Positions 25,836 through 34,309 of a stretch of 38,288 nt of DNA are shown in pieces. The position numbers were made by a program, and so were the translations under genes. Source of the DNA: Chloroflexota bacterium (GTDB lineage: Bacteria; Chloroflexota; UBA6077; JACCZL01); contig JADZEM010000011.1 in the NCBI GenBank assembly GCA_020850535.1, positions 1-38,288 of the forward strand, written 5' to 3'. How positions within the stretch are numbered: position 1 is the first letter of the stretch; the number at the start of each line of letters is the position of its first letter. A model generated the notes under the pieces. It was given only the letters and a program-made list of their open reading frames with translations. It did not search any database and was not told the DNA's origin.

Positions 25836-26897
25836 TCAGGTATCCCTTCTCTCGTCGAGTGGGCTCCAGTCGCACCCGCAGGAGCGCCGCGTCACCATCT
25901 GGGTCGGCAACACCTGCGGGGAGCGTACCTCACGCCCTTCAATGAGGTTGACAATCATCCGTCCGGCCGCCGCGCCCATGTCGTAGCGCGGTGGGCTGAC
26001 ACAGGTCAGCGGCGGCTCGACGAGCGGCGACCACTCCAGGTTGTCGTAGGCGATGACAGCGAACTGCTCGGGCGTCCGGACGCCCTGCTCGCGCAGGCCA
26101 CGAATCAGGGCGACGGCCAGCGGATCGCGCGTGGTGATGGCGGCCGTCACCCCCTGCTCGAGGATCTGGCGCACGGCGTCGCGGATACGCTCAGGCTCGG
26201 CCTGCCCGGCGTCGAGCGCGAGGGTCATCTCGGCCCCGGCGTCCCGCATGAGCCGCCGGTACGCCTGGACCTTGTCGCGGGTCGGCTCGAACCGAAGATC
26301 CTCGGCCAGCATCGCAATGCGGCGGTGCCCGTGGCCGCGCAGGTGCGCGAGGGCCGTCTCCAGGCCGCCAACCTCATCCGCGCTGACGGTCGGGATCTCG
26401 ACGCCGAAGTCACGCCGCCCGACGTGGACGATGGCCACACCCTGGCGGTGGGCCTCGGCAACGGCGGCACGGTCGGTCTGCGTCCCGATGATGACCATGC
26501 CGTCGACCCGTCCGCTGGTGATCGGCTCGGTCAGGTCGTGGCTGGCGGCGACGTGCCCTGGCGCGAAGAGGAGCAGATCGTAGTCGGACTCGCCGAGGGC
26601 GTGACGCAGCCCGGCCAGGATCAGGTCGTAGAACGAGTCGCCCTGCATCCTGCTGGAGCCGTACCGCACCAGCCCCACGGTGGTGGTCCGGCGGCCGGCC
26701 AGCGCACGCGCGGCATAGTTGGGCCGGTAGCCCGTTTCGCGTACGATACGCAGGACGCGGTCGCGGGTGACTGGGTTGACGCGTGGGCTCAGGCGGATCG
26801 CGAGTGAGACGGTATTTCTGGAAACGCCGGCAAGCCGCGCAACGTCTTCGAGCGTGCGCGCCCTGGGCGACTCCGTCGTCTCACTATGAACGCTCAT
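25836..26897 (-). CDS. LacI-family transcriptional regulator
   Basis: The 353-residue protein has the N-terminal helix-turn-helix TLEDVARLAGVSRNTVSLAI, then the hinge-helix stretch YRPNYAARALAGRR. A periplasmic-binding-like effector domain follows, with VGLVRYGSS, DGMVIIGTQTDRA and FAVIAYDNLEWSPLVEPPLTCVSPPRYDMG. The last is the usual C-terminal block that contacts the ligand. It is first in the operon it probably controls. A perfect LacI-like palindrome overlaps its own start codon, which implies autorepression. GGAGG is 4 nt from the ATG. The effector is probably the solute taken up by the downstream transporter. Confidence 0.96.
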   Translation of the reverse strand: MSVHSETTESPRARTLEDVARLAGVSRNTVSLAIRLSPRVNPVTRDRVLRIVRETGYRPNYAARALAGRRTTTVGLVRYGSSRMQGDSFYDLILAGLRHALGESDYDLLLFAPGHVAASHDLTEPITSGRVDGMVIIGTQTDRAAVAEAHRQGVAIVHVGRRDFGVEIPTVSADEVGGLETALAHLRGHGHRRIAMLAEDLRFEPTRDKVQAYRRLMRDAGAEMTLALDAGQAEPERIRDAVRQILEQGVTAAITTRDPLAVALIRGLREQGVRTPEQFAVIAYDNLEWSPLVEPPLTCVSPPRYDMGAAAGRMIVNLIEGREVRSPQVLPTQMVTRRSCGCDWSPLDERRDT

Positions 26898-26901
26898 AGT
26901 G
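26882..26901. promoter_or_regulatory. LacI-type operator overlapping the regulator start codon
   Basis: The 20-bp site CACTATGAACGCTCATAGTG has perfect 8-bp arms and the central CG that is typical of LacI-family operators. It covers the ATG (26895-26897) and lies a few bases downstream of the predicted transcription start. Binding there would block transcription of the whole operon. No second copy was seen upstream of the FAD or binding-protein genes. Confidence 0.65.
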
Positions 26902-26906
26902 CCTCC

Positions 26907-26935
26907 AGAATACCATGTCGTCCTGAATCCCGCAA
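26907..26935 (-). promoter_or_regulatory. Promoter of the LacI/FAD/transporter operon
   Basis: On the minus strand, TTGCGG (26930-26935) is separated by exactly 17 nt from TATTCT (26907-26912). GGAGG follows directly (26902-26906), then the ATG at 26897. The transcript leader would be very short, with the start probably within or just after the GGAGG. The rest of the gap up to 27178 shows no gene. Confidence 0.6.
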
Positions 26936-27178
26936 CATCGTTGTCTGCCGAGAGTCTGGACCTGCCGTGCCGGCGTGGACCACTGCGCCGGCGTGGACGC
27001 GCAGCATCGCCCCTGCCGCCCCCGCTGCACTGCGATATCGTTATTGCAGAGAGGATACACGCCGGCGGATCGCCCGAACGGGGCGCCGGCGCGCGGCCTT
27101 CGTCACACCGTCATCCGGGCGCCGTGCCCTGGGAGCGTGCGGCGACGTTCGAGTGCCGGCGACCGCGCTGGCGCGTCG

Positions 27179-29845
27179 TCAGGCGGCGACCTTCGCCAGC
27201 ACGCGCTTGTGCGCCAGGTCCGCCAGCAGCACGGCCGGCGCGGTCAGCAGCGCGATGCCCCAGCCCAGCAGCGTCGGCGGGGCCTGCCCCAGCAACGCCG
27301 CCAGCGGCGACACGTAGAGCAGCAGCCCCAGCAGTGCCAGCTCGACGCCCACGCCCACCAGGATCAGCCGGTTGCTGGTCCAGCCGAGGCGGCCCGGCCA
27401 GCGGCGGGTGTCGCGGCAGGCGAAGACGTTGGCGGCCTGCCCGATCACCACGGCGGCGAACGCCGCCCCAGAGGCCGAGAGGATCGTCAGCGCATCTGGC
27501 AGCTCGCCGCCCGGCCGCCAGCCTGCCGCCCACAGCACCGCCGAGAACGCCGCCATCTCCATCAGCGCCTCGACGGGGCCGAGCACGCCGAAGACCCGGA
27601 ACAGCATCGCGCCGTCGAGCAGGCGCTGCTGGCGAGGCGGCTCCTTCGGCACGTCTGCGCCAGGCGGCTCGATGCCGAGCGCCAGGGCCGGGATCTGGTC
27701 CGTCAGCACGTCCAGGCACAGCACCTGCAGCACCCCCAGCGCCAGCGGGAACAGGCCGCCGGCCACCGCCCAGACCACGAACGGCGTCAGCTCCGCCACG
27801 TTGTCGGTCAGGTGGTAGGTCAGGAAGCGTCGGATGTTGGCGAACGTCGCGCGGCCCTGGGTGACGGCGGCGACGATGGTCGCGAAGTCGTCGTCCAGCA
27901 GCACGAGGTCGGACGCCTCCCGTGCGACGTCGGTGCCCCGCTTCCCCATCGCCACGCCGATGTCTGCTGCCTGGAGGGCTGGCCCGTCGTTGACGCCGTC
28001 ACCGGTCATGGCCACGACGTGCCCGCGCGCCCGCAGCGCCTTCGCGATCCGCAGCTTCTCCTCGGGGGCCACGCGGCTGACCACCACGCCGTCACGATCC
28101 AGCAGCGCGCCCAGCGCCGCCTCGTCCGTGGGCAGATCGCGCCCCTCCAGCACCCGCGCGCCATCCAGCAGCAGCCCGACCTGGGCCGCGATGGCGCGAG
28201 CCGTCCCCGGGTGGTCGCCGGTGATCATCGCGATCTTGATGCCCTGCTGCCGGCAGGCCGCGATGGCGGCTGCCGCGCCGGGCCTCGGCGGGTCTTGCAG
28301 CCCGACCAGCGCCAGCAGCACCAACCTTCGTTCGAGCGCCTCGGCGTCGAGCTGGCCGGCCAGGGCCTGCTGCCGCTCGTCAGCCGAGAGCCGGCGGGCG
28401 GCGATGGCGAGCACCCGCAGCCCTCGGTGGGCCAGCGCGTCAAGCTCGGCGGCGGTGCCGTCCACGTGGGCGCAGCGCGGCAACACTGCGTCTGGCGCAC
28501 CCTTTACCAGCAGGCGGTCGCCCACTAGGATCGACATCCGCCGACGGCGCGGATCGAACGGGAAGCGGCGGTCGGCCGGGTGCGCCCGGGCGTCGGCATC
28601 GGCGTCGATGCCCAGGCGGCGAGCCAGCGCGTCGAGCGCGGCCTCCATCGGGTCGCCGTGCGCCTGCCAGCGGCCATCAGGATCGCGCGGATCCTGCACG
28701 ATGCGCCCGCTCGAACAGCGGACGGCTGCCAGCGCCGCGTCAGCCAGCGGCGCGCGCGCCTGCGGGGCCACCGTCACCAGGCCAGTCGGCTCGTACCCGC
28801 GCCCCTCGATGGTCGCCGTGCCGTGCGGCAGCCAGACCTCGACCACGGCCATCTCGTTCTGGGTGAGGGTGCCGGTCTTGTCCGTGCAGATGAACGTGGT
28901 CGACCCCAGCGTCTCCACCGATTCGAGCCGCCGCACCAGCGCGTTGCGGCGCGCCATCCGCTGCGCCCCAACCGCCAGCGAGAGCGTGACGGTCGGCAGC
29001 AGCCCCTCCGGCACCAGCGCCACCGTCACGCCGATGGCGAACAGGAAGCCGGACCCGGCCGGCAGGCCGAGCCAGAGCGCCACCAGGAAGAAGAGCACGC
29101 CGACGCCAATGGCCATCGCGGCGACGGTCCGCACGACGCCGTGCAGCTCCCGGGCCAGCGGGCTGGGCGGGCGCTGGCCGGCTCGCGTGAGGTGCGCGAT
29201 GCCGGCCAGCCGCGTCCGGCCGCCCGTGGCCGTCACAACGGCCGTTGCCTCGCCCTCCACCACGAAGGTGCCGGCCAGGAGCGGCTGGCCCTCCCCAACG
29301 TTGACGGGGACGCTCTCACCGGTCAGCGTCGAGGTGTCCACCGTCAGGGCATGCGCCTCGACCGCCTCCAGGTCCGCCGAGATGCGGTCGCCGGCCTCCA
29401 GTACCACAAGGTCGTCAACGACCAGGTCGCCGGCGTCGACCGCGCCCGGGCGGCCGTCTCGGATGACCGTCGCGCTGCGCGGCAGCAGGTCGCGTAGGTG
29501 CTCGGCTGCGCGCTCGGCCCGGTGCTCCTGTGCGAACGCGAACAGCCCGTTGACCACGACGATCACGACGATGGCCACGGTCAGTTGCGGCATGCCGGCC
29601 AGCAGCGCCAGCCCGGCCGCGCCCCACAACATCAGCGCGAAGAAGTGGAACAGTTGCTGCGCCAGGACGCGCCATGCCGACGGCGAGGGCGGCTTCGGCA
29701 GGACGTTCGGGCCGTCGCGCTGGAGGCGCAACGCCGCTTCGGCGGCCGTCAGTCCGGCGTGGACGGCGGCCGCCGCTTCGGTTGGGTGCGGCGCGGACGG
29801 GTCGGGCGAGTTGCTGCTGCTAGATGGAACGGCGGATGCCACCAT
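27179..29845 (-). CDS. P2-type cation-transporting ATPase, Na,K/Ca-ATPase-like
   Basis: The 888-residue pump has the full P-type set: N-terminal helices, the dephosphorylation motif LTGES, M4 with VALVPEGLLPTVTLS, the phosphorylation site D322-KTGTLTQNE, the nucleotide-site KGAPDAVL, the hinge TGDGVNDGPAL, M5 NVAELTPF and M6 VLCLDVLTDQIPAL. M4-M6 align better with Na,K-ATPase than with SERCA (PEGLL-TV, ETLGST-IC-DKTG, CLD-TD). The ion-ligand acids equivalent to Na,K-ATPase E327, E779, D804 and D808 appear kept. Monovalent or calcium export is possible. ATG 29845 is preceded by a G-rich stretch inside an overlapping 69-codon gene. The 3' end borders the LacI upstream region. Confidence 0.95.
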   Translation of the reverse strand: MVASAVPSSSSNSPDPSAPHPTEAAAAVHAGLTAAEAALRLQRDGPNVLPKPPSPSAWRVLAQQLFHFFALMLWGAAGLALLAGMPQLTVAIVVIVVVNGLFAFAQEHRAERAAEHLRDLLPRSATVIRDGRPGAVDAGDLVVDDLVVLEAGDRISADLEAVEAHALTVDTSTLTGESVPVNVGEGQPLLAGTFVVEGEATAVVTATGGRTRLAGIAHLTRAGQRPPSPLARELHGVVRTVAAMAIGVGVLFFLVALWLGLPAGSGFLFAIGVTVALVPEGLLPTVTLSLAVGAQRMARRNALVRRLESVETLGSTTFICTDKTGTLTQNEMAVVEVWLPHGTATIEGRGYEPTGLVTVAPQARAPLADAALAAVRCSSGRIVQDPRDPDGRWQAHGDPMEAALDALARRLGIDADADARAHPADRRFPFDPRRRRMSILVGDRLLVKGAPDAVLPRCAHVDGTAAELDALAHRGLRVLAIAARRLSADERQQALAGQLDAEALERRLVLLALVGLQDPPRPGAAAAIAACRQQGIKIAMITGDHPGTARAIAAQVGLLLDGARVLEGRDLPTDEAALGALLDRDGVVVSRVAPEEKLRIAKALRARGHVVAMTGDGVNDGPALQAADIGVAMGKRGTDVAREASDLVLLDDDFATIVAAVTQGRATFANIRRFLTYHLTDNVAELTPFVVWAVAGGLFPLALGVLQVLCLDVLTDQIPALALGIEPPGADVPKEPPRQQRLLDGAMLFRVFGVLGPVEALMEMAAFSAVLWAAGWRPGGELPDALTILSASGAAFAAVVIGQAANVFACRDTRRWPGRLGWTSNRLILVGVGVELALLGLLLYVSPLAALLGQAPPTLLGWGIALLTAPAVLLADLAHKRVLAKVAA

Positions 29846-30029
29846 CGGAACGCCCCCCGCGGAGCGCGGCACGGTCGTCTGTGCGGACGGGTATGCGGAG
29901 CGGCGCGGGTGTCCGTGCGGACGCCCCCGGCCGGAGACGCCAGGCCAGGAGGCCGACCAAGAGTGCCAGCGCAACCATTGCGACGCCTGGCTGCGCGATC
30001 CAGAGATAGCCGAGTGCATCAACGCTCAT
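29820..30029 (-). CDS. Single-helix membrane microprotein (69 aa) overlapping the ATPase gene
   Basis: ATG 30029 is preceded by GGGAGG at 7 nt, one of the best ribosome sites in the window. The product begins MSVDALGYLWIAQPGV, then one hydrophobic helix VAMVALALLVGLLAWRL, then a basic Pro/Arg tail. The reading frame ends 26 bp inside the ATPase gene (start 29845), so translation of the pump is probably coupled to it. Size and topology recall small P-type ATPase companions such as KdpF or eukaryotic phospholamban-like peptides, but there is no recognisable homology. Its role is inferred from position only. Confidence 0.65.
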   Translation of the reverse strand: MSVDALGYLWIAQPGVAMVALALLVGLLAWRLRPGASARTPAPLRIPVRTDDRAALRGGRSDGGIRRSI

Positions 30030-30350
30030 CGGTGAGCCTCCCGCTCCCACGGTCCGAGAATCCGTGCTCCGCTCACGGCGCCCGCGGAACTCCTGCTGCA
30101 AGTGTCCCACCGAGGCGGGGCGACGTACATGGCCGTCTGTCCCGATCCCAACGTGACATCCATCCGAGCCAGACCGTGCGCCACCGGGGCGGCGCGCCGT
30201 CGCGTGTCAAGCATCCTTCCGGTTCGGTGACAATCGCCTCTGGGAGCACGCCCGCGTCGCCGGTACCCTCGTAAGGGGCGTACACGTGCCAGCGCCGTTC
30301 GAGCGCAGACCGTCGCCGCCACTCTGGTTGTGGTGCGGGAGGCTCTCACC
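30030..30350. other. Divergent intergenic region, ATPase operon versus universal stress protein
   Basis: This 321-bp gap between divergent genes must hold both promoters. I see no convincing -35/-10 pair and no gene with codon use like its neighbours. A short frame at 30073-30285 on the minus strand is unsupported. Confidence 0.4.
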
Positions 30351-31394
30351 ATGCGAATTCTGGTTCCATATGACGGGCACGAGTTGTCAGAGCAGGCCGC
30401 CGTGATGGCCATCGACCTCCTGGCCCAGCACAGCCTGGACGTCCATTTCCTGCACGTCGTTCCAGACGCCGCGCACCTGGACGCTGGCGAGGCCGCGATC
30501 AAGGCAGCGGCTGAACGCCTCGCGGCGTCACCCGCCCAGATCACGCCGGTCGTCTCCGTCGGCAAGCCGGAGGTCGAGATCGCCCGGTACGCCGATCAGC
30601 ACGGGGCCGACCTGATCGCGATGTCCACGCACGGCCGCTCGATGCTCGCCCGGATGCTCGTCGGCAGTGTCACGGACCGCGTCATCCGCACCTCGCCGGT
30701 GCCGGTGCTGGTCTTCCATCCGCCGTCGATGTCGATTGACCGCGTCTCGCCGCCGGCCGGCCGCCGCCTGCGCGTGCTGGCCCCGTTCGACGGCTCGGAC
30801 TTCGCCGCCGACGCCGTGCTGATGTCGGTGGCCCTGCTGAAGGCCGACCTGGTCGAGGTTCAGTTGATGACGGCGATTGCGACGGCCCTGCCGGACCTCC
30901 AGTCGCTCGCCCGCCAGCTGCTCGAAACCACAGCCGCCAGGGTCCGCACGCTCGGTGCGAAGGTCTCGACCGTGCTCGTCCAGGGGGATGCCGCGCCCTC
31001 CATCACCCGGCTGACCCACGAGGGCGGCTTCGACCTCGTCGTGATGTCCACGCACGGGCACGGGATGATCGCCCGGGCCATCATCGGCAGCACCACCGAT
31101 CGAGCCGTCCGCATCTCCGAGGCGCCGGTCCTGGTGGTGATGCCGCAATCGATGGAAGCGCCGACGGACCCGGTCAGCGGCGAGATCGTCGATCCGGACC
31201 ATGCGGAGTACACCGCCGAGTATCACGGCCGGGTGTTCGCGTTCACGTCGTTCGCGCACAAGCAGCAGTTCGAGAGCGCCCCAGACGCCTACGTCGGCAA
31301 CCGGATGGCTCGGACCGGCCGCTTCGCCGCCGTCTCGGACGGATTCGCAGCGAAGACGCCGAACGGTGCGCCGCCCGTCATCCACGAAGCCTGA
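30351..31394 (+). CDS. Tandem universal stress protein with a YHS-like tail lacking its cysteines
   Basis: ATG 30351 has GGGAGG 8 nt upstream. The 347-residue product has two UspA domains (about 1-125 and 135-265). Each ends in the nucleotide-binding pattern STHG, a run of about ten residues, then GS-TDR (GRSMLARMLVGSVTDR and GHGMIARAIIGSTTDR), so ATP binding is likely. Residues ~273-316 resemble the metal-binding YHS domain: DPVSGEIVDPDHAEY, then HGRVFAFTSFAHKQQF and DAYVG. All three usual cysteines are replaced (by Ser, Thr and His). The tail may no longer bind metal. The gene is divergent from the P2 ATPase, so ion-stress signalling is a reasonable inference. Confidence 0.87.
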   Translation: MRILVPYDGHELSEQAAVMAIDLLAQHSLDVHFLHVVPDAAHLDAGEAAIKAAAERLAASPAQITPVVSVGKPEVEIARYADQHGADLIAMSTHGRSMLARMLVGSVTDRVIRTSPVPVLVFHPPSMSIDRVSPPAGRRLRVLAPFDGSDFAADAVLMSVALLKADLVEVQLMTAIATALPDLQSLARQLLETTAARVRTLGAKVSTVLVQGDAAPSITRLTHEGGFDLVVMSTHGHGMIARAIIGSTTDRAVRISEAPVLVVMPQSMEAPTDPVSGEIVDPDHAEYTAEYHGRVFAFTSFAHKQQFESAPDAYVGNRMARTGRFAAVSDGFAAKTPNGAPPVIHEA

Positions 31395-31411
31395 CGCACC
31401 TCACGCCTTGC

Positions 31412-31453
31412 GGACGCATCAACGCGGACGCATCAACGCGGACGCATCGACAT
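31412..31453. repeat. 14-bp tandem repeat, three units
   Basis: Units GGACGCATCAACGC at 31412-31425 and 31426-31439 are identical. A third (31440-31453) matches for the first nine bases. It lies just after the universal stress protein gene. Confidence 0.75.
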
Positions 31454-31496
31454 CGGGGTAGCCCGCACGCTCTTGCCTTGCAGCCGATGGCGGACG

Positions 31497-31526
31497 CCCC
31501 CCGCTCCTGCACGCGGGAGCGGGGGG
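31497..31526. terminator. GC-rich hairpin between convergent genes
   Basis: CCCCCCGCTCC (31497-31507) pairs with GGAGCGGGGGG (31516-31526) across an 8-nt loop. It lies between the convergent stress-protein and MFS genes and could serve either strand. No T-run flanks it. Confidence 0.45.
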
Positions 31527-31607
31527 ACTGAACGACCGCTTCCAGCAGGAGTGGCCGGGGCAGGAGAGGGCCGGGGTGGGGGCCGCCCCTACGGGGTGGG
31601 ACCGCCC

Positions 31608-33110
31608 CTACATCTCCAGCTTCGACGGCGGCGGCCGGGTGAACGACGTCACCGCGCCGACAGCCGCCAGCCCGGCCGCCACCATCATGCCGTAGCTGGT
31701 GGCGTTCACCACCTGGGCTGGCGCGTGCCCGCCACCGCTCATCGCGAGCACCGTGGCGTACACCGCGCCCGCCACGCCGATCCCCAGCACGTTCCCGAGC
31801 GTCCGTGCCGTGGACAGAATGCCCGAGGCGACGCCTCGCCGCTCGGGGCCGACCGCCCCCAGCACCGAGCTGTTGTTGGGCGAGGTGAACAGCCCGATCC
31901 CCAGGCCGACCAGCGCCAGCGTGGCGCTCAGCTCCCAGAGCGGCGTCTCCAGGCCCATCTGCGACAGGATGACGAGGCTGATGGAGAGGATCGTCATGCC
32001 GACCGTGGCGGGGATGCGCGCCCCGATCTTGTCCGAGAGGCCGCCGCTGACCGAAGCCATCACCGCCATCACGATGGGCTGCCAGGTCAGCACCAGCCCG
32101 ACCTGCCCCGGCGAGAGGCCGCGTCCCTCGATCAGCGCGAACGGCAGCAGGAAGACCGTCCCGGCCGAGGCCGAATAGTTCATCATCGAGCTGATGACGG
32201 GCGCGGTGAACGCCCGCTGGTTGAACAGCGACAGGTTGAGCATCGGGCTGGGCGTGCGGCGCTCGTGCACCACGAACACCACCAGCGTCACCAGCCCGAC
32301 GAGTAGGCAGCCGATGGTCAGCTCGGAGGTCCAGCCCCAGCTGCGGCCGCGATTGAGCGCCAGCAGGAGCATCACCAGCCCCACGAGGTAGACCGCCGCC
32401 CCGATCAGATCGAAGCGCTCGCGGCGGTTGGACAGCACGTCCTTGCGGAGCACCAGGAAGCTCGTGACCAGGGCGATGGCAGCAAACGGGATCGGGACCA
32501 GGAAGACCGACTGCCAGCCGAACAGGTCCGCCAGAAAGCCGCCAATCGGCGCGCCGGCCGCCAGCCCCACGTACACCGTGGACGCCTGGATGCCGAGCAC
32601 CTGGCCCCGCTGGCTCGGCGGGAAGAACGCGGTGAGGATCGGCGGCGAGTTGGCGATGAACATCGACGCGCCCACGGCCTGGAGGATCCGTGCGCCGATC
32701 AGCAGCGGCACCGACGGCGCGAGCACACACAGCCCGAGGCTCAGGATGAAGACGGCCAGCCCCAGCAGGTACACCCGCCGGTGCCCGATCATGTCGCCCA
32801 GCCGCCCGAACGTCAGCAGCAGGCCGCTCTGGACGAGCAGGAACGCCGTCACGATCCATTCGACCGCCGAGATGTCGGTCTGGAAGGCGTTGGAGATCAG
32901 CGGCAGGATCGTGTTGAGCACGCTGTTCGAGAGCGCCGTCGTGAACGTGCCGACGCCAAGCGCTGCGATCAGGGTGAGCCGCTGCCCGCGCGTCGGCTCG
33001 GCGGCAGCGGCCGGCCGGGTGCTGGCCGAAGCGCTCACGGATTGAGCCCGGTCCGGACAGCGGCGACCGGGGGCGTCGGGAAGTGGCGGCGTGTCAGGGC
33101 GGTTCCTCAC
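31608..33110 (-). CDS. MFS drug:H+ antiporter, DHA2 (14-helix) family
   Basis: The 500-residue exporter has fourteen hydrophobic segments. Motif A lies in the loop after helix 2 (GRLGDMIGHRRVYLLG), and the motif C region, with AAGAPIGGFLADLFGWQSVFLVPIP, is typical of antiporters of this family. The C-terminal half contains NLSLFNQRAFTAPVISSMMNYS and LGIGLFTSPNNSSVLGAV. It probably exports drugs or small metabolites using the proton gradient. The GTG at 33110 has no clear ribosome site. A GTG at 33038 would give a shorter and more ordinary N-terminus. The upstream gap (33111-33324) shows no gene. Confidence 0.93.
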   Translation of the reverse strand: MRNRPDTPPLPDAPGRRCPDRAQSVSASASTRPAAAAEPTRGQRLTLIAALGVGTFTTALSNSVLNTILPLISNAFQTDISAVEWIVTAFLLVQSGLLLTFGRLGDMIGHRRVYLLGLAVFILSLGLCVLAPSVPLLIGARILQAVGASMFIANSPPILTAFFPPSQRGQVLGIQASTVYVGLAAGAPIGGFLADLFGWQSVFLVPIPFAAIALVTSFLVLRKDVLSNRRERFDLIGAAVYLVGLVMLLLALNRGRSWGWTSELTIGCLLVGLVTLVVFVVHERRTPSPMLNLSLFNQRAFTAPVISSMMNYSASAGTVFLLPFALIEGRGLSPGQVGLVLTWQPIVMAVMASVSGGLSDKIGARIPATVGMTILSISLVILSQMGLETPLWELSATLALVGLGIGLFTSPNNSSVLGAVGPERRGVASGILSTARTLGNVLGIGVAGAVYATVLAMSGGGHAPAQVVNATSYGMMVAAGLAAVGAVTSFTRPPPSKLEM

Positions 33111-33324
33111 TACTGGACGTCGCTTCGACAGGCCGTCGAGGCCGAGGCGACGCCGCGCACGTGGATAGGTCGGTCTAGTGTAGCGTGCGGCGGCCCATCG
33201 TGCTGCACGGCCGGCGTGCGGACGCTTGCGACCCCGACGGTTCGCTCCCTGGTCGCTGCCTGATCCCGCCCGGGCGGCTGTGCTACCCTGCGTCCGCTAG
33301 CGTGACCGATCTCTGGAGGGCGCC

Positions 33325-34299
33325 GTGCCACGACCGCGACCCGCTCCCGACACCTACAAGACCGGCCTCATCCGTCCGCCTGACTTCGACCAGTTCTGGC
33401 AGGGCGTCCTCGCCGATGCGGCGGAGATCCCTCTCAATCCCTCGATGGAGCCGGTGCCGCACCGCTCCACCGACGAGGTGGAGGTCTTCGAGATCGGCTA
33501 CGACAGCCTGGACGGCGTGCGGATCGCCGGCTGGTACTGTCGCCCGCGTGAGACGTACCTGACGGGGCCGTACCCGGGCCTGTTGCTGGTCCCCGGCTAC
33601 ATCTCCGAGCCGACGCTGCCGAAGTCGTGGGCGAAGCTCGGGTACGCGGCGGTGGGCGTTGCGCCACGTGGCAAGCTGCGCTCGAACGGCCAGTTCAACC
33701 CGGGCTACCCTGGCTTGCTGCTCGAGAACAGCATGGATCGGAACACCTACAGCTACCGGGGCTTCTACGTGGACGCCGTGCGGGCGCTGGACTTCGTCAA
33801 GACCCGCCCGGAGGTGGACGCCGAGCGGATCGGCGTGCACGGATCGAGCCAGGGCGGCGCGCTGACCATCGTCGTGTCGGCGCTGCGGGCCGGCGAGATC
33901 GCGGCGGCAGCGGCGGGCGCGCCGTACCTCTGCTGCATCATGGAGAGCGCCAGGCTCTCGCACACGTACCCGTATGAGGAGATCAACGAGTACCTCCGGC
34001 TGTACCCCGAGCGCGAAGCGGCCATGACCGAGACGATGGCGTACTTCGACTGCGTCAACCTCGCGCCGCTGGTGACCTGCCCGACGATGGTCTACATCGG
34101 GCAGGTGGATGACTGCGTCCCGCCCGAGACTGGCTACGCCCTGCGGGACGCCCTGACCTGCCCGGTCGAGTTCCACGCCTCCGACGACTGCGCCCACGAC
34201 GCCGGCGTGTACTGGAAGATGTCCCGCGTGACCTCGTTCCTGGCCGAGCACCTCCAGCCAGCCTCGACGGGCCGCCGCGCCGAGCAGACGGTCGGCTGA
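33325..34299 (+). CDS. AXE1-type acetyl esterase (alpha/beta-hydrolase)
   Basis: The 324-residue cytoplasmic-looking enzyme resembles acetyl xylan esterase / cephalosporin-C deacetylase proteins (AXE1). It opens TGLIRPPDFDQFWQGVLADA, then GWYCRPRETYLTGPYPGLLLVPGY and the family-typical YRGFYVDAVRALDFVKTRPEVD. The catalytic set is visible: nucleophile S175 in G-S-S-Q-G, acid D262 in GQVDDCVPPE, and histidine H291 in CAHDAG. It should therefore be active, probably removing acetyl from a sugar. GTG 33325 has GGAGGGCG 3-6 nt upstream. It is followed 10 bp later by a degenerate paralogue, then by a sulfatase, as one transcript. Confidence 0.9.
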   Translation: MPRPRPAPDTYKTGLIRPPDFDQFWQGVLADAAEIPLNPSMEPVPHRSTDEVEVFEIGYDSLDGVRIAGWYCRPRETYLTGPYPGLLLVPGYISEPTLPKSWAKLGYAAVGVAPRGKLRSNGQFNPGYPGLLLENSMDRNTYSYRGFYVDAVRALDFVKTRPEVDAERIGVHGSSQGGALTIVVSALRAGEIAAAAAGAPYLCCIMESARLSHTYPYEEINEYLRLYPEREAAMTETMAYFDCVNLAPLVTCPTMVYIGQVDDCVPPETGYALRDALTCPVEFHASDDCAHDAGVYWKMSRVTSFLAEHLQPASTGRRAEQTVG

Positions 34300-34309
34300 G
34301 GAGAACGAG

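Noticed and set aside
27834-30035. A 733-codon open frame on the plus strand opposite the P2 ATPase, and similar long antisense frames opposite the ABC exporter (2697-4427) and the binding protein (22806-24218)
   Set aside because: In GC-rich DNA, frames antisense to real genes often stay open. These encode Arg/Ser/Ala/Pro-rich, low-complexity products without family features.
30073-30285. A 70-codon minus-strand frame in the gap before the universal stress protein gene
   Set aside because: It has no ribosome site, mixed third-position bases, a Trp/Arg-rich product and no recognisable feature. It probably lies over promoter DNA.
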